Counted from the first letter of the stretch, positions 34,792-47,095 are shown. The stretch: 64,000 nucleotides of DNA from Diplosphaera chodatii (GCA_032358165.1 JAALGY010000012.1:2480001-2544000); one strand, 5' to 3'. Notes: a model not told the origin generated them from the sequence alone. Made by a program: numbers and translations.

Positions 34792-36752
34792 CTACACTGC
34801 AGCGTAGCCACCTTGGCGCGGGGTGTCCTGTGCAGCAAGCACCAGAGTCCATGGACACCAGGCTTGGAACGGCAGAGCATGGCCTGTGTGACCGATTGAC
34901 AGCAGGCAGAGGTGTGGTGATGACAATGCCGCGTCACAACATCCACGTCGCAACCTGGTATATGTACATGCTGCACAGCTGCACTCAGGGCTGATCTCAT
35001 ATCGCCAGGCAATCCCTGCACACACACCTTCCAATGGGGTGGCCACGAGGTTTTGACAGATGGCCGCTCCGAGATGAGGGCCACATACTGTGCAACCTGC
35101 AATCAACCGAGCCGTATCATCACTGACACGACATGCACACCCGGTCGAAGCATGGCGCTTCAATGGAAGCAAACGGTCCTGCAGGTTGAGCTTGCACCTT
35201 CGGGAACGTCTTGAACTCTGCACCATACCGCTGCGCACAGAGCAGCATGGGGGCTGCACAGCACAGAGGCACTCATTAAGTGGCACAGAGCTCAACGACC
35301 ACGGCTGCGCTGGGTTGCATCATGCAAGGGTCTGCAGGCGAGGCAGTCTGTGGGCGGCCAGTGCCCACCTATGTACACGTCAGCGAGCGTGAAGGAGGGC
35401 CCCGCCAGATACTGCGTGCGCCCCAGATAGTTCTCCCAGTAGCCGAGCTCCGTACGGAGGTCCTGCAGCTTGGCCGCAAACTCTCCTTCATCTGCAATGA
35501 AGGGCGGCATACGGCCTGTATCAAAGGAGGCGGCACAAGCATTGCTTGACATGGGGCCGCACCTTGCCACCCTACATGCAGTGGTCTTGTGTACACCACT
35601 CTGTCTGCAGCTGAGGCCATCAATGCTGCTGGCCATGCATCAGCACTGAGGGCCCAGCAAGGCAGCCGAAGCACACACCGACGTCCTTGCCCTGCCGCTG
35701 GGCCGTCATTTTCATCCTGAAGGGCGCGGTGACCTTATCTGACAGGTTGTTGCCCTCGGCCGTGCGCTGCCACACCTGCAGCAGAGCACGACATGCATCA
35801 GCACTGTCTGGCAGTCAGCAGCGGTCACGTTCACATTGGGCGCATGGTTTTTCAACATATGCAATGCATTGGATGTGGTTTCTGGCAGCATACCAGGGCT
35901 CGAGCATCAGGCTTGTCCAGGGGCGGAAGCAGCGGAGTACCCTGGTTGCCGTATGTCTCCTGCAGTCAGTGGCGTGATGATTGACCCTCCTCCAGCTTAG
36001 CAAGGGAGCCTTGGGCAGATGACCATACGCCGCAAGCGATCAACCACAAGCAGCAAGATCCCACCTCCAGGTAGATGATGGCCGCAAGCGACTCGTTCAC
36101 CACCACATCGCCATCCTTAAAAGTTGGGACCTGGCCCCTGCGGGCACCAGGCGGAGCATGCATTTAGTCATTTTCTGATTTTCTGCTTCACAACGGAGTG
36201 CCTCCTGCCTCGTGCCGCAGACGGCACATATCGCTTGTTGCCGAGTTCAGCACTGATATCGTGGCACGTCGCGCCTGGGATTGATGGCCAGCACCTCCTC
36301 GCTCTTGTGCTCCTCTGCAGCATGCACAGCGTGCTCAAGGGTGCCGCTGCACTGACTGGCTGTGCAATTGTCCAACATGCCAGGCGATTCAAAATGCATG
36401 AATACTCACTCTTGGAGAACTCAAGCATCCGCGCCTCGAACTCCAGCTCTTTCTCCTGTAGATCCATGCAGGGGTGCTCTCACACTTGTTAGACATGATC
36501 ACACGGTGCAAAGCCATTGCTCAGCCACAGATTCCAATCGTGATATTGATAGCAATACATCAACTGCCAAGCGAAGGGTCCGTGCAGGCCAGCCTGACGA
36601 TTTCTTTTATTATTAATGCATCGATCCGTGCAGGCTACGGGCGAACCCGATTCAACAATCTGCATCATGATCTTCACCTTCAGTGCGACCAACACGCGCC
36701 AAGCAGGACCTGAACCGCTGCCCCAATATACGATACGCTGCGGGGCTGCCAT
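34792..36752 (-). CDS. Cytosolic glutathione S-transferase, rho-class-like
   Basis: Exons 36752-36678, 36455-36410, 36314-36275, 36137-36065, 35959-35894, 35775-35679, 35491-35369, 35253-35198, 35096-35028, 34827-34792 give 226 aa, exactly GST-sized, all phases matching. The thioredoxin-fold N-terminal domain reads RIVYWGSGSGPAWRVLVALK, then VLAINPRGQVPTFKDGD and VVNESLAAIIYLE (the glutathione-binding ES pair). The helical C-terminal domain has ELGYWENYL, LAGPSFTLADVYI and ERPSVKTSWPPHW. The YWGSGSxPxWR start and SWPPHW end resemble the rho class described in fish and amphioxus. It conjugates glutathione to electrophiles or acts as a peroxidase. The intron after 36275 requires a GC donor (CCCAG|GCGC); this is what restores the conserved NPRGQVP. 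Confidence 0.93.
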
Positions 36753-37199
36753 TGTGCACCTGTTATATCAAGTTGTGTGGGCGATGCACGGGCGTTTCGG
36801 GTGCAGTACAGACGGTGCAGAAACTCAGCGTGTCGTGTTGATCGATCACAGTACTCACATGAAATTCTATCGTGCTCTGATGGATACTGATGGCAAGCGT
36901 CTGCAACCGTCTGCAAAGTAGCACCTGCTGATTTTGCCGCGAAGGGATGCGGATCAATATGCGGTGCGAGGGGTGCGACCCTGGCATCCAGCTTCTGTGG
37001 GCATCCAGCGTCCTGTCCGGCTGGCCCGTTGCACATGTTTCAGCCCCTGCATACTGGCGTCTAAGGACATTATGTGTGGGCTGCTGGTCCGCGTACGCTG
37101 AGACGAGGGCGGCAGCACTTGCGACAAGCAGGCTGATCCGGAGCCGGTCGCAACCGCAGGCTGTGCTTCTGCTGCGACCGAAAGCCATCAGGCGCTGCC
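36753..37199. promoter_or_regulatory. Divergent promoter region, GST / PAQR
   Basis: About 450 bases between divergent start codons. No specific regulatory motif is recognised. Confidence 0.45.
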
Positions 37200-38767
37200 A
37201 TGGACAGCGAGTGCACAGCCGTCCGGGCAACAGTGTACGAGGTGCACCACCAGAAGCTGCGGGACAGGCACACCAGCGCCTCCTGCAGCTCCCTGGACAC
37301 CCTGAGCTCGGATGCCTCGCCCAGATCCGACATCGGCGTGCCGCACAGCCTGCTGTTCAGATACCCCGGCAGCAAGGCCGGCACGCACCCGCACATGCCC
37401 TGGCACCACAGTGAGTGGGCGGCTGAGCACTGGCGTTGTTGCTATATACATTTCGGTGGGATCCGTCCAGTGTCACTTCACGAGCATCGGTGCCCGCAGG
37501 CGCCCTGCTTGACGCATATGAGCGCATCAACGTGTGGAGCCACGGCGTCCCGGGCGTCCTCTTCCTCCTGGCAGCGTGCGCCACGGCTTCCTGCCCATGC
37601 CCTTGCTTCACCCCTCCCCTCTTCACTCCCGAGCACGCAGCCTGCACTGCAGAACTGGTGAGAGCGCAGGATGTATACAGCCTGGCCCGATCCCTCCTTT
37701 GCGCTGCTCCTCTGCAGGGTGACAGCAAGGTGGTGGGCGGCGGCCGCCCCCGGACCCCTGGCCGTGTTTTGCTTTTCGGCGGGCGCGACGCACCTGCTGT
37801 CCGCCCTGGGGCACGTGTACCCCGACAGCCATAGCCTGGAGAAGGCGGACCACTTGGGCATCGTCGCCCTCATCATCGGCAACCCGATCAGCAGCCTCAT
37901 GGTGCGTTCTCGTCACACGTACCGCATCATGGACAGCCGTTGATGTGACCCACTGTATGTAGTGCATGTGCAATGGAGACGGCCACCTGGCACAGACTCG
38001 AAGGTCGCGGCCAGGCTACCAGCTGGATGGAGGAGCTTGAAGTGTTAAGGCACATCCCCTGGACATTGCTTAACCATTGCTTGCCATCTTCCTGCAGGCA
38101 ATCGAGCATGGGCACATACCAACAGGGATGTACATCGTGGCTGCGCTGTTGCTGGGTGGTGCGTTCTTTCGACCGGCGCCTCGCGTCGCCGCCTTTGCCA
38201 CCGGCATCGTGACCATCGTCGTGCTGTATGGCAGGGAGGTGTGCTCGGCTTCAGTGTCATCGGCGCACCCTGTGGTCCGGCAACCCAGTGTGCATCGGCC
38301 TGCATGCTTGCTGCCAGGAGCTGCAGCTGTCTGCAGGTTGCAGGCGGAGCCACTGCACCGCGTTGCATGCAGCATGGCAGTAGGAAGTGTCGCGACCCGA
38401 AACATGTTCGTTCCTTGCTACTTCTGCAGATCTATACCGCAAATCTGGGCGTACAGCTGTTCCTGTTTTCCATTGCAGCAGTGACCTTCCTCAGGTGGAC
38501 ACCGCTCTGCCCAGTGCATGCTGGACCATGCAACCGTTGCCGCAACCAATGCACGCATTCTGTTGTGTGAGACCTGAGAATACGAGCCAGTCAGGTGCCC
38601 ATCTCCCTGTGCTCTACGCCACTTGCTTGCTGCACGCCTGCAGGAATGCAGGACACCACCGGCTGGTGGGCCTCAGTGACCACCACATCCTGCACTACGT
38701 CGTCACAGCGGCATGCCTGCTGCAGATCAGCAACCTGTTCGCACTCGCTCGCCGCAATGCCTACTAG
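37200..38767 (+). CDS. PAQR / haemolysin III-family seven-helix membrane protein
   Basis: Exons 37200-37410, 37500-37575, 37718-37901, 38098-38238, 38430-38494, 38644-38767, 266 aa, all phases consistent. A polar cytosolic N-terminus of about 75 residues (HTSASCSSLDTLSSDASPRS) leads to the family entry motif YERINVWSHGVPGVLFLLA. Hydrophobic segments follow: WWAAAAPGPLAVFCFSAGA, LGIVALIIGNPISSLM, GMYIVAALLLGGAFF, VAAFATGIVTIVVLY, LGVQLFLFSIAAVTFL and ILHYVVTAACLLQISNLFAL. The C-terminal DHHILH pattern matches the family's His pair (HxxxH-like) and the SALGH in the third exon another conserved site; PAQR proteins bind zinc there and some act as ceramidase-like hydrolases or receptors. Ligand or substrate cannot be predicted. 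Confidence 0.85.
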
Positions 38768-39915
38768 CAGAGTAAGCGGAGGCGAATGAGCCTCCGTCAG
38801 TCCATGCGTGGGTGCGACCCCACGGAATGTCAGCGAAGTATCGTGAAGCGGACCTCACCGAATGCTGCAGTCCCATCATCTTGGGTTTTGGCTGCCACCA
38901 GTCTGGGATTGGAATGCACATATGCTCCACACGGCTGCCCATACGTAACATGCAACATCAGCATTGCCTCCACTTGCGCTAGCCAACCATGCCGGCCTGC
39001 AGAGGTGTACAAAGGTGGGAACTGGCTATGGCTACATCTCAATACAGGAGGGTACAGGAAGGGAGGGGCATTTGTAGAAGTACTGAAGTGTAGTTATTGC
39101 ATGTTTGAAGTTAGGGTCTTGATTTTCCTGAATCCATGCCAGGAGTGAAGGTGGCATCTATTGCTGGATCACATGTGGTATCGTGGCATATATATGCTGT
39201 TCTGATTGATTCATGATTGTTTGTGGCCTACCTAAGGAGCGTCTACAAACCAGAGTAAACCGTTCAGATCTGCCAACATACGGTCCACAATGACTCGACG
39301 AAGCACTGCAACAGAGCGGCAGCATGCCAGATAAGAAGCGGCAGTTTGAATCTTCTCAGCACTCCAGCTCCGTATCAGCTGTGCAGTCCATCCTCAACCC
39401 CAAGAATCCCACAACCAAGGTCACAACTTCTGCCTACACGCGAAGGGTTTACACTGCTGCTACATCTCATTTCTGCAACCTTGTCAATGTTGCCGCTTGA
39501 CGGCTGTTGGCTGCTCCTGCTCCATTGCTACGCATCCTGAGGTGGACTGCATTTGCAGCCCCCGAATCTACAGCTGAAGCATCGTGTGCACAGTCCCTCC
39601 AAGCCCATTGCATATTTGAGCTGCTGACTACACCGCAGGGTGTCTAACCTAGCGCGCCCAGGCTGCGGCGCCTCTGTTGCCATTGGCCTTGCGCCACTCT
39701 CTCTATCTTCCTTCATCCTTTTCGGCTCCAGAGCAGTCCTCTCTCAGATCCCTCCAGTACCTCGTTGCAGGCGCTGGTCATCACGTCAGGCTGCCAACAA
39801 AGCACTACTGCAGCAGCCATCTGCGTCGCACTGCTGAGTGCCTCCTTGCGAGCGTAACGCCACTGCCCCGGGTGCTCATGCGACGCAGCGGCTGCCACGA
39901 TGTCGCTGGTGCTGC
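38768..39915. other. Convergent intergenic region
   Basis: About 1.1 kb between the PAQR stop and the Mpv17 stop. It must hold both 3' UTRs. Open frames here are short and lack recognisable motifs or splice support. Confidence 0.45.
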
Positions 39916-41847
39916 TCACACGGCGGCGGCCTGCGCGGCGCCGTTCTGCAGCGCCAGCGTCGCCAGCGGGTCCTCCGAGGGGTGCGTCACGCACAGGGGC
40001 ACCACCGCGGGGCCTGCCGCCACCGCGCGCCGCGGCTGGTCCGCCGCCGTCTTCGACAGGATGCACGTCCACGCGACCTGAGGGCATAGCAGCATATGAG
40101 GTCAGCATAGTGGCATTCAGCTCTGGCTTCACCACAGTGACTAGAGTTTCAAGCAAGCGCTTGAGCGATCAGATGGAAGGCAGCGCATCACAGCAGAGGC
40201 AATAACAACTGAGCAACTGGCGAAGCTGGTCAGCACTTTTGGCAACCGACAGCCCCAGGGTCGATGCACACTGTGAGCTGCCAGCGGATGGGTTGCTCAC
40301 CGACACGAGGTTGGTGTACAGCACGCGGTAGGCGGGCGGAACCAGCGCAAAGTTGACCAGGTGCGCCGCCGGCCACAGCTTGTAGCTCGCCGCCAGCGTC
40401 GGCACAAACTTGTCCTGCAACGAAGGTGCACATGCTATGAGCACTATCGTGATAAGCACGGCAAGTTGCTGAGTGTCGACCTGTGCTTGCTTGTGCAGGA
40501 GCAAGTCAAACTGCAGCAAACTCCGCAGCAATAAACTGTGCCAGACGACAGGACGTCCGGCCATGCCACCTATGCAGGGAGGACTGTAATCTGCTGCTCA
40601 AGCTCTTGTGGGGTGTTGTTACAATGACCACCAGTGCGCCTGAGGCATGGTCGTGCAGTCATCCTGCAGCTAAACGCACCTGCATGGTAGGCACGATGGC
40701 GGCGGGCTTGCCGGCCAGGAGGCCCTGCGACACATAGAACAGCGCGCAGCCGAGGGGCGCCATGAACGACTGGTCCAGCACGCACTTCAGCGCCACCGCT
40801 GCCGGGCTGCAGGGGCCAAGAACAGAATTGCGCACGTGGAGATTGCGCACATAACGTACTGTCGGTCTAGTTCACAGGCAAGTCTGTGACCGGGTCGGCA
40901 AGCCACCCATCTGTCTTGTTGAATACCCTGTGAGAGGAGCATTGTTATCACTGTCCACTACTGTGTGACAAGATGGTTCAGGCCGATAGAGACTGTGCTG
41001 CAAAATCACAACAGGCGCGCACCTGCGCGGGGTGGCGGGCATGATGTTGGCGTCCAGGGCCTGGAACCACACATGGCCCATGGGGCCCGCGATCGCGCCG
41101 CCGAAGGCCGCCAGCCGCACCGTGCGCTGCCAGTCGAAGCGGAAGCGCGGCTGCTCGGGGGAGGCGCGGAACACGCGGCGCACCGCCCGCACAATGCGGC
41201 CGTCGGGCGTGCGGCACTCGGGCCGCGCGCTGAGCAGCTGCAGTTGTTGGCACAGGGACCGCATTCGGACGATGGACCGAGCAGGTGAGTCCCCAACTTT
41301 CCAGCTCATGCCATGCATGTATGCCCAGTGCAATGGCGTCTCAGGGACATCACGTACATGCCACACCACTCGCACGGGACCGTGCAGAGCAGGCGTGCAG
41401 ATGCAGGTGTACAGATACAGCTGTGTCCGGTGGCGGGCGAATACTGCAGTTCAGTGAATTAATACATACAATGACACTGCTGCCGGGCGCCAAACCTGGG
41501 CGCAGGCGTCGCCGGCGGCAAAGCCCACCACGGCCGTCGCGCTCTGCGTGGCCAGCGGCGAAGTCGCCAGCGCGTAGCAGTACGCCCGCCAAAGGTGCCG
41601 CACCAGCCGCTGCGGGCTGCATCACGACAGGCAGCACATTGCAGTGAGACATTGGGAATGGTAATGGGGACACCCCACACGCGGACTTCTTCGCATGCAG
41701 CTCTCGATGACGCCCCACCAAATAGCCAAGAGCAAGCAGTACAGCAATAGGTGTAACGGCTGCGAGCAGGGTGGGAGCTCACCTGCGGAACGACGGGCGG
41801 GAGAATGGGGTCGGAGCTGTAATGGCGATGCCACCGCCGCCGCCCAT
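39916..41847 (-). CDS. Mpv17/PMP22-family membrane protein
   Basis: Exons 41847-41783, 41616-41496, 41237-41023, 40806-40680, 40414-40301, 40077-39916 give 267 aa with consistent phases. A Gly-rich start (MGGGGGIAITAPTPFSRPS) precedes LWRAYCYALATSPLATQSAT and GFAAGDACAQ, the family's LWxxYLxxLxxxPxxT and GDxxxQ. Then come FDWQRTVRLAAFGGAIAGPM with GHVWFQALD (family DxxRxxRxxxxGxxxxGPxxHxWY), SFMAPLGCALFYVSQGLLAG, LWPAAHLVNFALVP (family WPxxQxxNFxxVP) and PPAYRVLYTNLV. Four membrane segments are expected. The tail is longer than usual (CILSKTAADQPRRA... AAAV). Family members sit in peroxisomal, mitochondrial inner or plastid membranes and form or regulate small pores linked to redox stress; the compartment here is not decidable. 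Confidence 0.92.
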
Positions 41848-42780
41848 CGCTGGCTGCTAACGGGCAGGCTGTTCAAGAGCTCCTTGTCAGCAAGCAGCTG
41901 CAGGATCTCCTGTGAGCTGCCCTGGACTTGGGAGTTCCTGCAGGTGCTCGCCCTGTCACAGCTTGCCGCCTGGGGCCGTCAAACACCGCAGCAGGCAGCA
42001 CGTCTGTACAGCCTAGATGCTCAGGCGGCTGCAGCTGTCAGCTCAGCAAGACTTGATGTCAAGATGCAGCCGACGGACGGGCAGCTGAGCTGCCCTGCAG
42101 CCGCTGCTCATGGGCCAGCCGCGCAGCAAGGGATGTGCGATCTGTGATCACCACCAGCTGCGAAGTGGCAGGCCAGCTGGTGTGGAGCGTAGACGACTGT
42201 TCTGTGAGTGTTGCGTGCCGACCTGCATCACAGGAAAAATACAAAGTCAACGTAAAGCTGCTGCGAAGCCGTGGGGCCGACCGTCGGCTGGGGCTGCAGC
42301 TGCCGTGTTGTTGCTGGCGTACAATGACTCACCGCGTTCCTACAGGTGGAATGCAGAGATATGTGCAGGTATGCCTCACGCACCGCTGTTGCCGTTGGCG
42401 TTGCAGGCGGGGCTGCCCAGCGGCTGTGACGACTGGACGTCAGTTTCGGTCGATCGCAGAAGCTGCTGCTGGCAGACTGGCGACAACTTTAAAGTAACCC
42501 TGCACTCAGGGAGCGTTGAACGGTAGCCCACAGGCGGGGTGCAGACTTGCAGCTGCCTGCAGCCATTGACTTTCATGTACCACCGCCAGTAGCTGGCCCG
42601 AGAGATCCAGTGCATACGTATGCCCCCGGGGGTAGGGAGATGACCCGCCGGGGGTAAGGCGGGGGTAAAGGCAGGGCCCCCGTTCCGGGACGTATGTGCT
42701 GACGTATGTGATGCACAGAAGTTCACTTGGGCGAGGCAATCAGCACCCCTACGCCGCGCGCTTCTTACTGGAGCTTCAGT
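41848..42780. promoter_or_regulatory. Divergent region, Mpv17 / Crypton-like gene
   Basis: About 930 bases upstream of both genes. The part near the recombinase gene carries three GGGGGTA units (42,628-42,667) and GGGCCCCCG (42,674), a GC-rich block also echoed beyond the 3' end of that gene at 48,256-48,355. Possible left flank of a mobile element. Confidence 0.4.
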
Positions 42781-45700
42781 ATGGGTAGAAAGCGCGCCCG
42801 TAACAAGGACCTGCCTGCGCCGACTCGCAGGCGCCGTCTGCAGCCCATCTCTGAGGACATGCTCGACGACAGGGAAAGTGTCCGGCCAGACGCAGCCGAC
42901 GCTGCGCAACCAGACCATGCACCCTTGCATGCATTGGCAGCAGCAGCAGCGTGCACCCGTGCGTCCCCAGCCGAGCCCGCCGGTGCGTGGTTGTTTTTCC
43001 AACTTGCTCTAGTTTGATGTCAAACTCGAACTGCAGCTGCCCTTGAGTTGCAAACTGAGTTGCAGCGGCACTCCCCTTTGTCGCGGTGCGTAAGCTGCTT
43101 CAGGACTTTGCTACACAGGAAGGCGTGACAGGCAACGTCCAGCACGCTTCCGGGATGCAGCACAGCAGGGCGCCGCTGCGCCGCAGCCGGACAACCCGCA
43201 GCCAGATGCCGTCGACAACACTGCCATGCCAGACACATCCGGCAGGTCTAGCCCCTATCAAAACGCTTCAATGACGCCTCAACAGCTGTATGATGCCAAA
43301 GTGTCTCACACTGACAGGGTGCAGAGGGCGCAACAACAACTCCATGCCATGCAGGCTTGTTGCCAGCGAGCTTGCAGCCATCGTGGAAGGTCGCAGGAAC
43401 GCTCAGCGGCAGGCGACCAGCGACAAATATGACTCACAGCGCAGGAAGTTTCAGGTGGATGTGTTAGCGTGTCACAGTACCGTCATGTTGATGTCGTTGC
43501 TGCCATGTTTCAGTAGGGTTGAATTATACTGCACACCTCGTTGCAGTCTGTACAACATATTGTGCTTTACTGCTGCTTGCAGCACTTCCTTCACTACAGC
43601 GACGGCACAGATGGTCTAGAGCCGGGTGCCCCACGAGCCAGGCCACTTGACGGCAACCTGGCTCGGGAGCATGGCAAGGACGACGGGTTCGGTTCATCCA
43701 GTGGGTCGCCTGCAATATGCCTGGCTTTGAGTACGACCGGAAGGCTGAGCGGCTGGTGAGGCAAACTGCAATGTGTGAAGTACACAGAAAGAATGTTGCG
43801 CATGTCAATCACAGAAGCCAATACCAAGGTACAGATTGTTTGGACATGCTGTGTAACCTGCAGACCAGCAGCATGCTGCACAGCGTACACTCGGCTATCC
43901 AGGCTAAGTTTGCAGAAGATATCATGCTCCACAGCGGTGGGCGCACGGTGAGCTATAGTCAATCTGTTAGTGACCTGACTCCTGTCCACTTCCTGGTGCC
44001 CTGAGCAGCTGAACATTTCTGATATTCCCGCTGGTTCATTGTCGACACTGAACCTCTCCAGGGTGCCGCCAAGCTGCTGGACTACGCCGCGTATCAGCTC
44101 GCCTTCAAAACTGCCAAGGAGAATCTCGCACAAAAGGGGCGGCGGCCTGGACCTGGGCAGGATCCACTGTCCGGCACTCTCGAGTCAACGATGACTCCAA
44201 CCCAGTGGGAAGGGTGTGCAGGAGATCTTGTTGACAGGAACTCAGCAGCAGGGGACCGGGACTGCAGCATGGCCTCATACATGATCGCGGGCGTGTACCG
44301 CAGCGATGACGCCCGCCTTGTGGGCTTGGCCGACTTCTTCGCTCCACAGCAGCTGGAGAGTATCGGTGGGTCTTTGATGGTGTGTTGCTGCAGTTCATTG
44401 CGCCCACAGCTGCCTGCGCATACCATCGTGGAGCAGCTTCAGGGTGTGGCTTCATTTCCATAAGGTTGCCTTCTGTACATGCGCAGGTCCAGCACCATGT
44501 TTCGTTCTCGCGAACGTGAAACAAGGTGGCAAAACACAGAAGGATGGGCACAAGCAGAACAGTGCTGTGATCCGTCACCGCAACCCACTCCTGTGCCCCG
44601 TGGGCGGATTGGCACGGCATCTGGCACGGCGGTTTACCATCAAGCAGGTGTGCTGTATCACTGACTCAGTGCATCAATGCAGCTCTTAGGCACGTAGCGC
44701 GACTTCAAAACTAAACCTTTTTGTGGTCTGCCATGCAGGAGGCCTTCCCTGACCCCCGTGTACGACGCCAAGAAGAGTGGAACGCTGCGCATCTCTGGGT
44801 TGGCAGCTCATCTGCAGCCCCAATCAGCTATGAGCAGATGAGGAGCAGCTGGGCCGATACATTCAGGAGGAACGGGGTCAAGATCAGCAAACGCACGCAT
44901 ACGTTCCGCGTGCTGGGCGCCCGCATGTGTGACGCTGCTGGCCTGGATGAGGCGGTGAGCCCTATCTGTTAGGACCCTGTTGCACGCACCACTCCCTTGC
45001 TGCCTTGTTGTTGCTGATCGCAGTCACACAAGCCTGCCTGCAGATGCGACTGCTTTGTTCGTCTCACAGGTCACAGCACGTATGGGCCATTGGGAAGCCA
45101 GCCCGCTCCGCACATCGTACATGCAGGACTTCAGGGCTGATGGGCTGCTGGCACTCGGCGGCTGGCCAGGTGACTGCTTTAGTTACCGCTGCTTTATGCT
45201 ATTGACATACACTGCCTTGACAGATGCAGCGCTATGTAGTTGTGCAGCTAAGGTCGTACACCACCCTGCAGAGGCGGGCAACGGCAACCTCGGCATGTTC
45301 TTCGATGAGCGCTTCGTCATTCCCGTGCCCAACGACCTCATCGAGGAGGTCGTGTTCCCATTCCTCCCTCGCTTCAAGCAGTGGGTATGGCCTTCTCATC
45401 CACTGGCTCGTGACAGACTTCAACACTGTTGGCATGTGTACACCATACTGTGTTCAGGCTCTGCCATGCAGCATTTGCCGTCTTTGGCGCCCATGTCAGT
45501 TTCTGCCAAAACGGTTGTGCAATCTTGCAGGTGGACGAGCTGGGTAGCGAGGCCGGCCCGTCGGTCTTGGCAGCACCCTCACTGCTGTCATATCTAGGCA
45601 GCACGTTGGTGCAGGACGCCGCGGCGGGGCTGGCAGGGCGGTACCCTCAGCATGACATGCACAAGAGGCTGCTGGCTGACGCCCGGTTCAGGTGAGTTAC

Positions 45701-47095
45701 AAGCACAGCAACATGCATCGGCAATCGTATCCCCAAATGAAGTTTGACAGTAGCTCCATTTGTACACCCTGAGGTGCCTCCCTCACGACCAAACCTTGCA
45801 TGCATCTGGCCTGCAGGGAGCTGAGTCAAGAGCACTTGCGGGTGCTGGCATCGGGCAGGCTGCAGTGTGTACGACCGATGCTGACGGCGGACAAAGACCG
45901 CGAGTTGATGGCAATCCTGCAGCAGGTGTCGCAGCAGCAGATGCAGGTGCAGCAAGCGCTCCGCCGCACTCAGCTGCATGTCCCTGACAGTCAGCCAACA
46001 CAGTTCACCAGCCCGCAGCGCTTCCGGGATTCTGCAGCGGCGCAACTGCAGCCCAGTCTGCCAGATCCAGCTGACAGCAGCGGCGCTGGTGGCAGTGGAG
46101 CTGCAGACAGGCAGCTGTCAGCGTCACAGCCAGCCAGCTGTGCCCCAGAGCCGGCGGTTCGCCGCCTGCAATATGGGGACCTGCCACCAGCAACGGCATC
46201 AGTGGCGCCGGCATCTCTTACCGATTGCCCGGCGTCGCTTCCCACACGGCTGCCTCCAATACCTGCTGCGCAGGCAACATCGGCTGCCACGCTTCCACAG
46301 CAACAGCAGCTACTGCTGCTGCCACAGCATCAGGCACAGCCACAGCCACAGCCACAGCAGCAGCAGCAGCCAGTGCCGCTGCCGCCACAGCCACAGCCAC
46401 GGCCACAGCAGTGGCACATGCCAATACCCGGCACACCGCAGGCTGCCGCACATTTCGGTCAGCATGCTGGCGCCGTGCAGGGCGTGCTGCCTGATGGCAG
46501 CGATTTTCTTGCAGCAGGCAGATTTTGGGACCTTGGGAACGGCTGGGGGTCTAGCATGCGGGTGTTCGTGCCTGGGGAGGGCCCAATGCCGCTCGTTGGG
46601 CGAATGCAGCTGCCGCCAGGCCCGCCGCCGGCGCCTCTTGGCGGAGCACTGGCATATCAGTATCCCTACGTTGTCAGCGCAGCTGCAGCCCAGCCACAGT
46701 CAGCAGTGGCTCAGCCAACAGCACCAGGGCCAGGGTATCCAGCTGCAGCAATGCCAGCAATGGCGGCTCCACCGGCAGCAGCAGAGCCCAGCCAGCAAAA
46801 CCTCTTCCCAGCCCTCGGCATGATCGGCAGCTTTACACGGCTGCTAGAGTACATGGAGGTGGAAGGGCCGGGCGGCAGCATGGCATGGCAGCAGCGAGAA
46901 AGCCAGTTGGGCAGCAGCTGGCGAAGTGGCAAGAGCAATGGCCGCCGCTGGGCTGAGCTTAAAAAGGCATTTGGAGCCATAAAGAGAGGGAATAGTGATG
47001 GGGGCATGACAGGCCTGCAGCAAAGTGCCAGCAGGTTGGACATGCAGCGTGGCGACAGGGCATTTGCAGCATATGTCAAGAACGTGCAGATGTGA
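42781..47095 (+). CDS. Crypton-type tyrosine recombinase with GCR1_C-like DNA-binding tail
   Basis: Exons 42781-42982, 43161-43245, 43355-43454, 43583-43755 (internally problematic), 44062-44365, 44487-44647, 44739-44954, 45070-45169, 45272-45384, 45531-45691, 45817-47095, about 960 aa. A basic nuclear-type start (MGRKRARNKD; PTRRRR) precedes an N-terminal helical domain (DKYDSQRRKFQ). The catalytic domain shows the Ndc10/Crypton pattern: YRSDDARLVGL (first Arg), KQGGKTQKDG, NPLLCPVGGLARHL, THTFRVLGAR (His-x-x-Arg), ARMGHWE (GHW) and RTSYMQDFR (candidate nucleophile Tyr), so a complete active-site set is visible. The long last exon is Q/P/A-rich and ends LLEYMEVEG... SSWRSG... NGRRWAELKKAF, resembling GCR1_C. 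Exon 43583-43755 is 173 nt and does not keep frame unless a roughly 70-nt intron or a one-base error is assumed. It could be an active element or a domesticated gene. Confidence 0.82.
42781..47095 (+). mobile_element. Candidate Crypton (tyrosine-recombinase DNA transposon), ends unknown
   Basis: Inferred solely from the encoded recombinase. Cryptons lack terminal inverted repeats, so borders cannot be set by eye. GC-rich blocks sharing GGGCCCCCG lie on both sides (42,674 and 48,261/48,319/48,340) and might mark the element's neighbourhood. The many spliced exons could mean host domestication. Confidence 0.45.
46321..46411 (+). repeat. CCACAG/CAG simple repeat within recombinase exon
   Basis: Tandem CCACAG and CAG units encode alternating Gln/Pro (QPQPQPQQQQQP and PPQPQPRPQQ) in the linker between the catalytic and GCR1_C-like regions. 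Confidence 0.85.

Noticed and set aside
42601..42690. Possible terminal inverted repeat of the mobile element
   Set aside because: The GC-rich units here do not pair as a long inverted repeat with the block at 48,256-48,355; only short shared words are seen.
43717..44004. Open frame continuing past the recombinase exon donor
   Set aside because: It loses family similarity after the GTGAGG donor at 43756, and the next exon (44062) resumes the recombinase pattern, so this is a readable intron.
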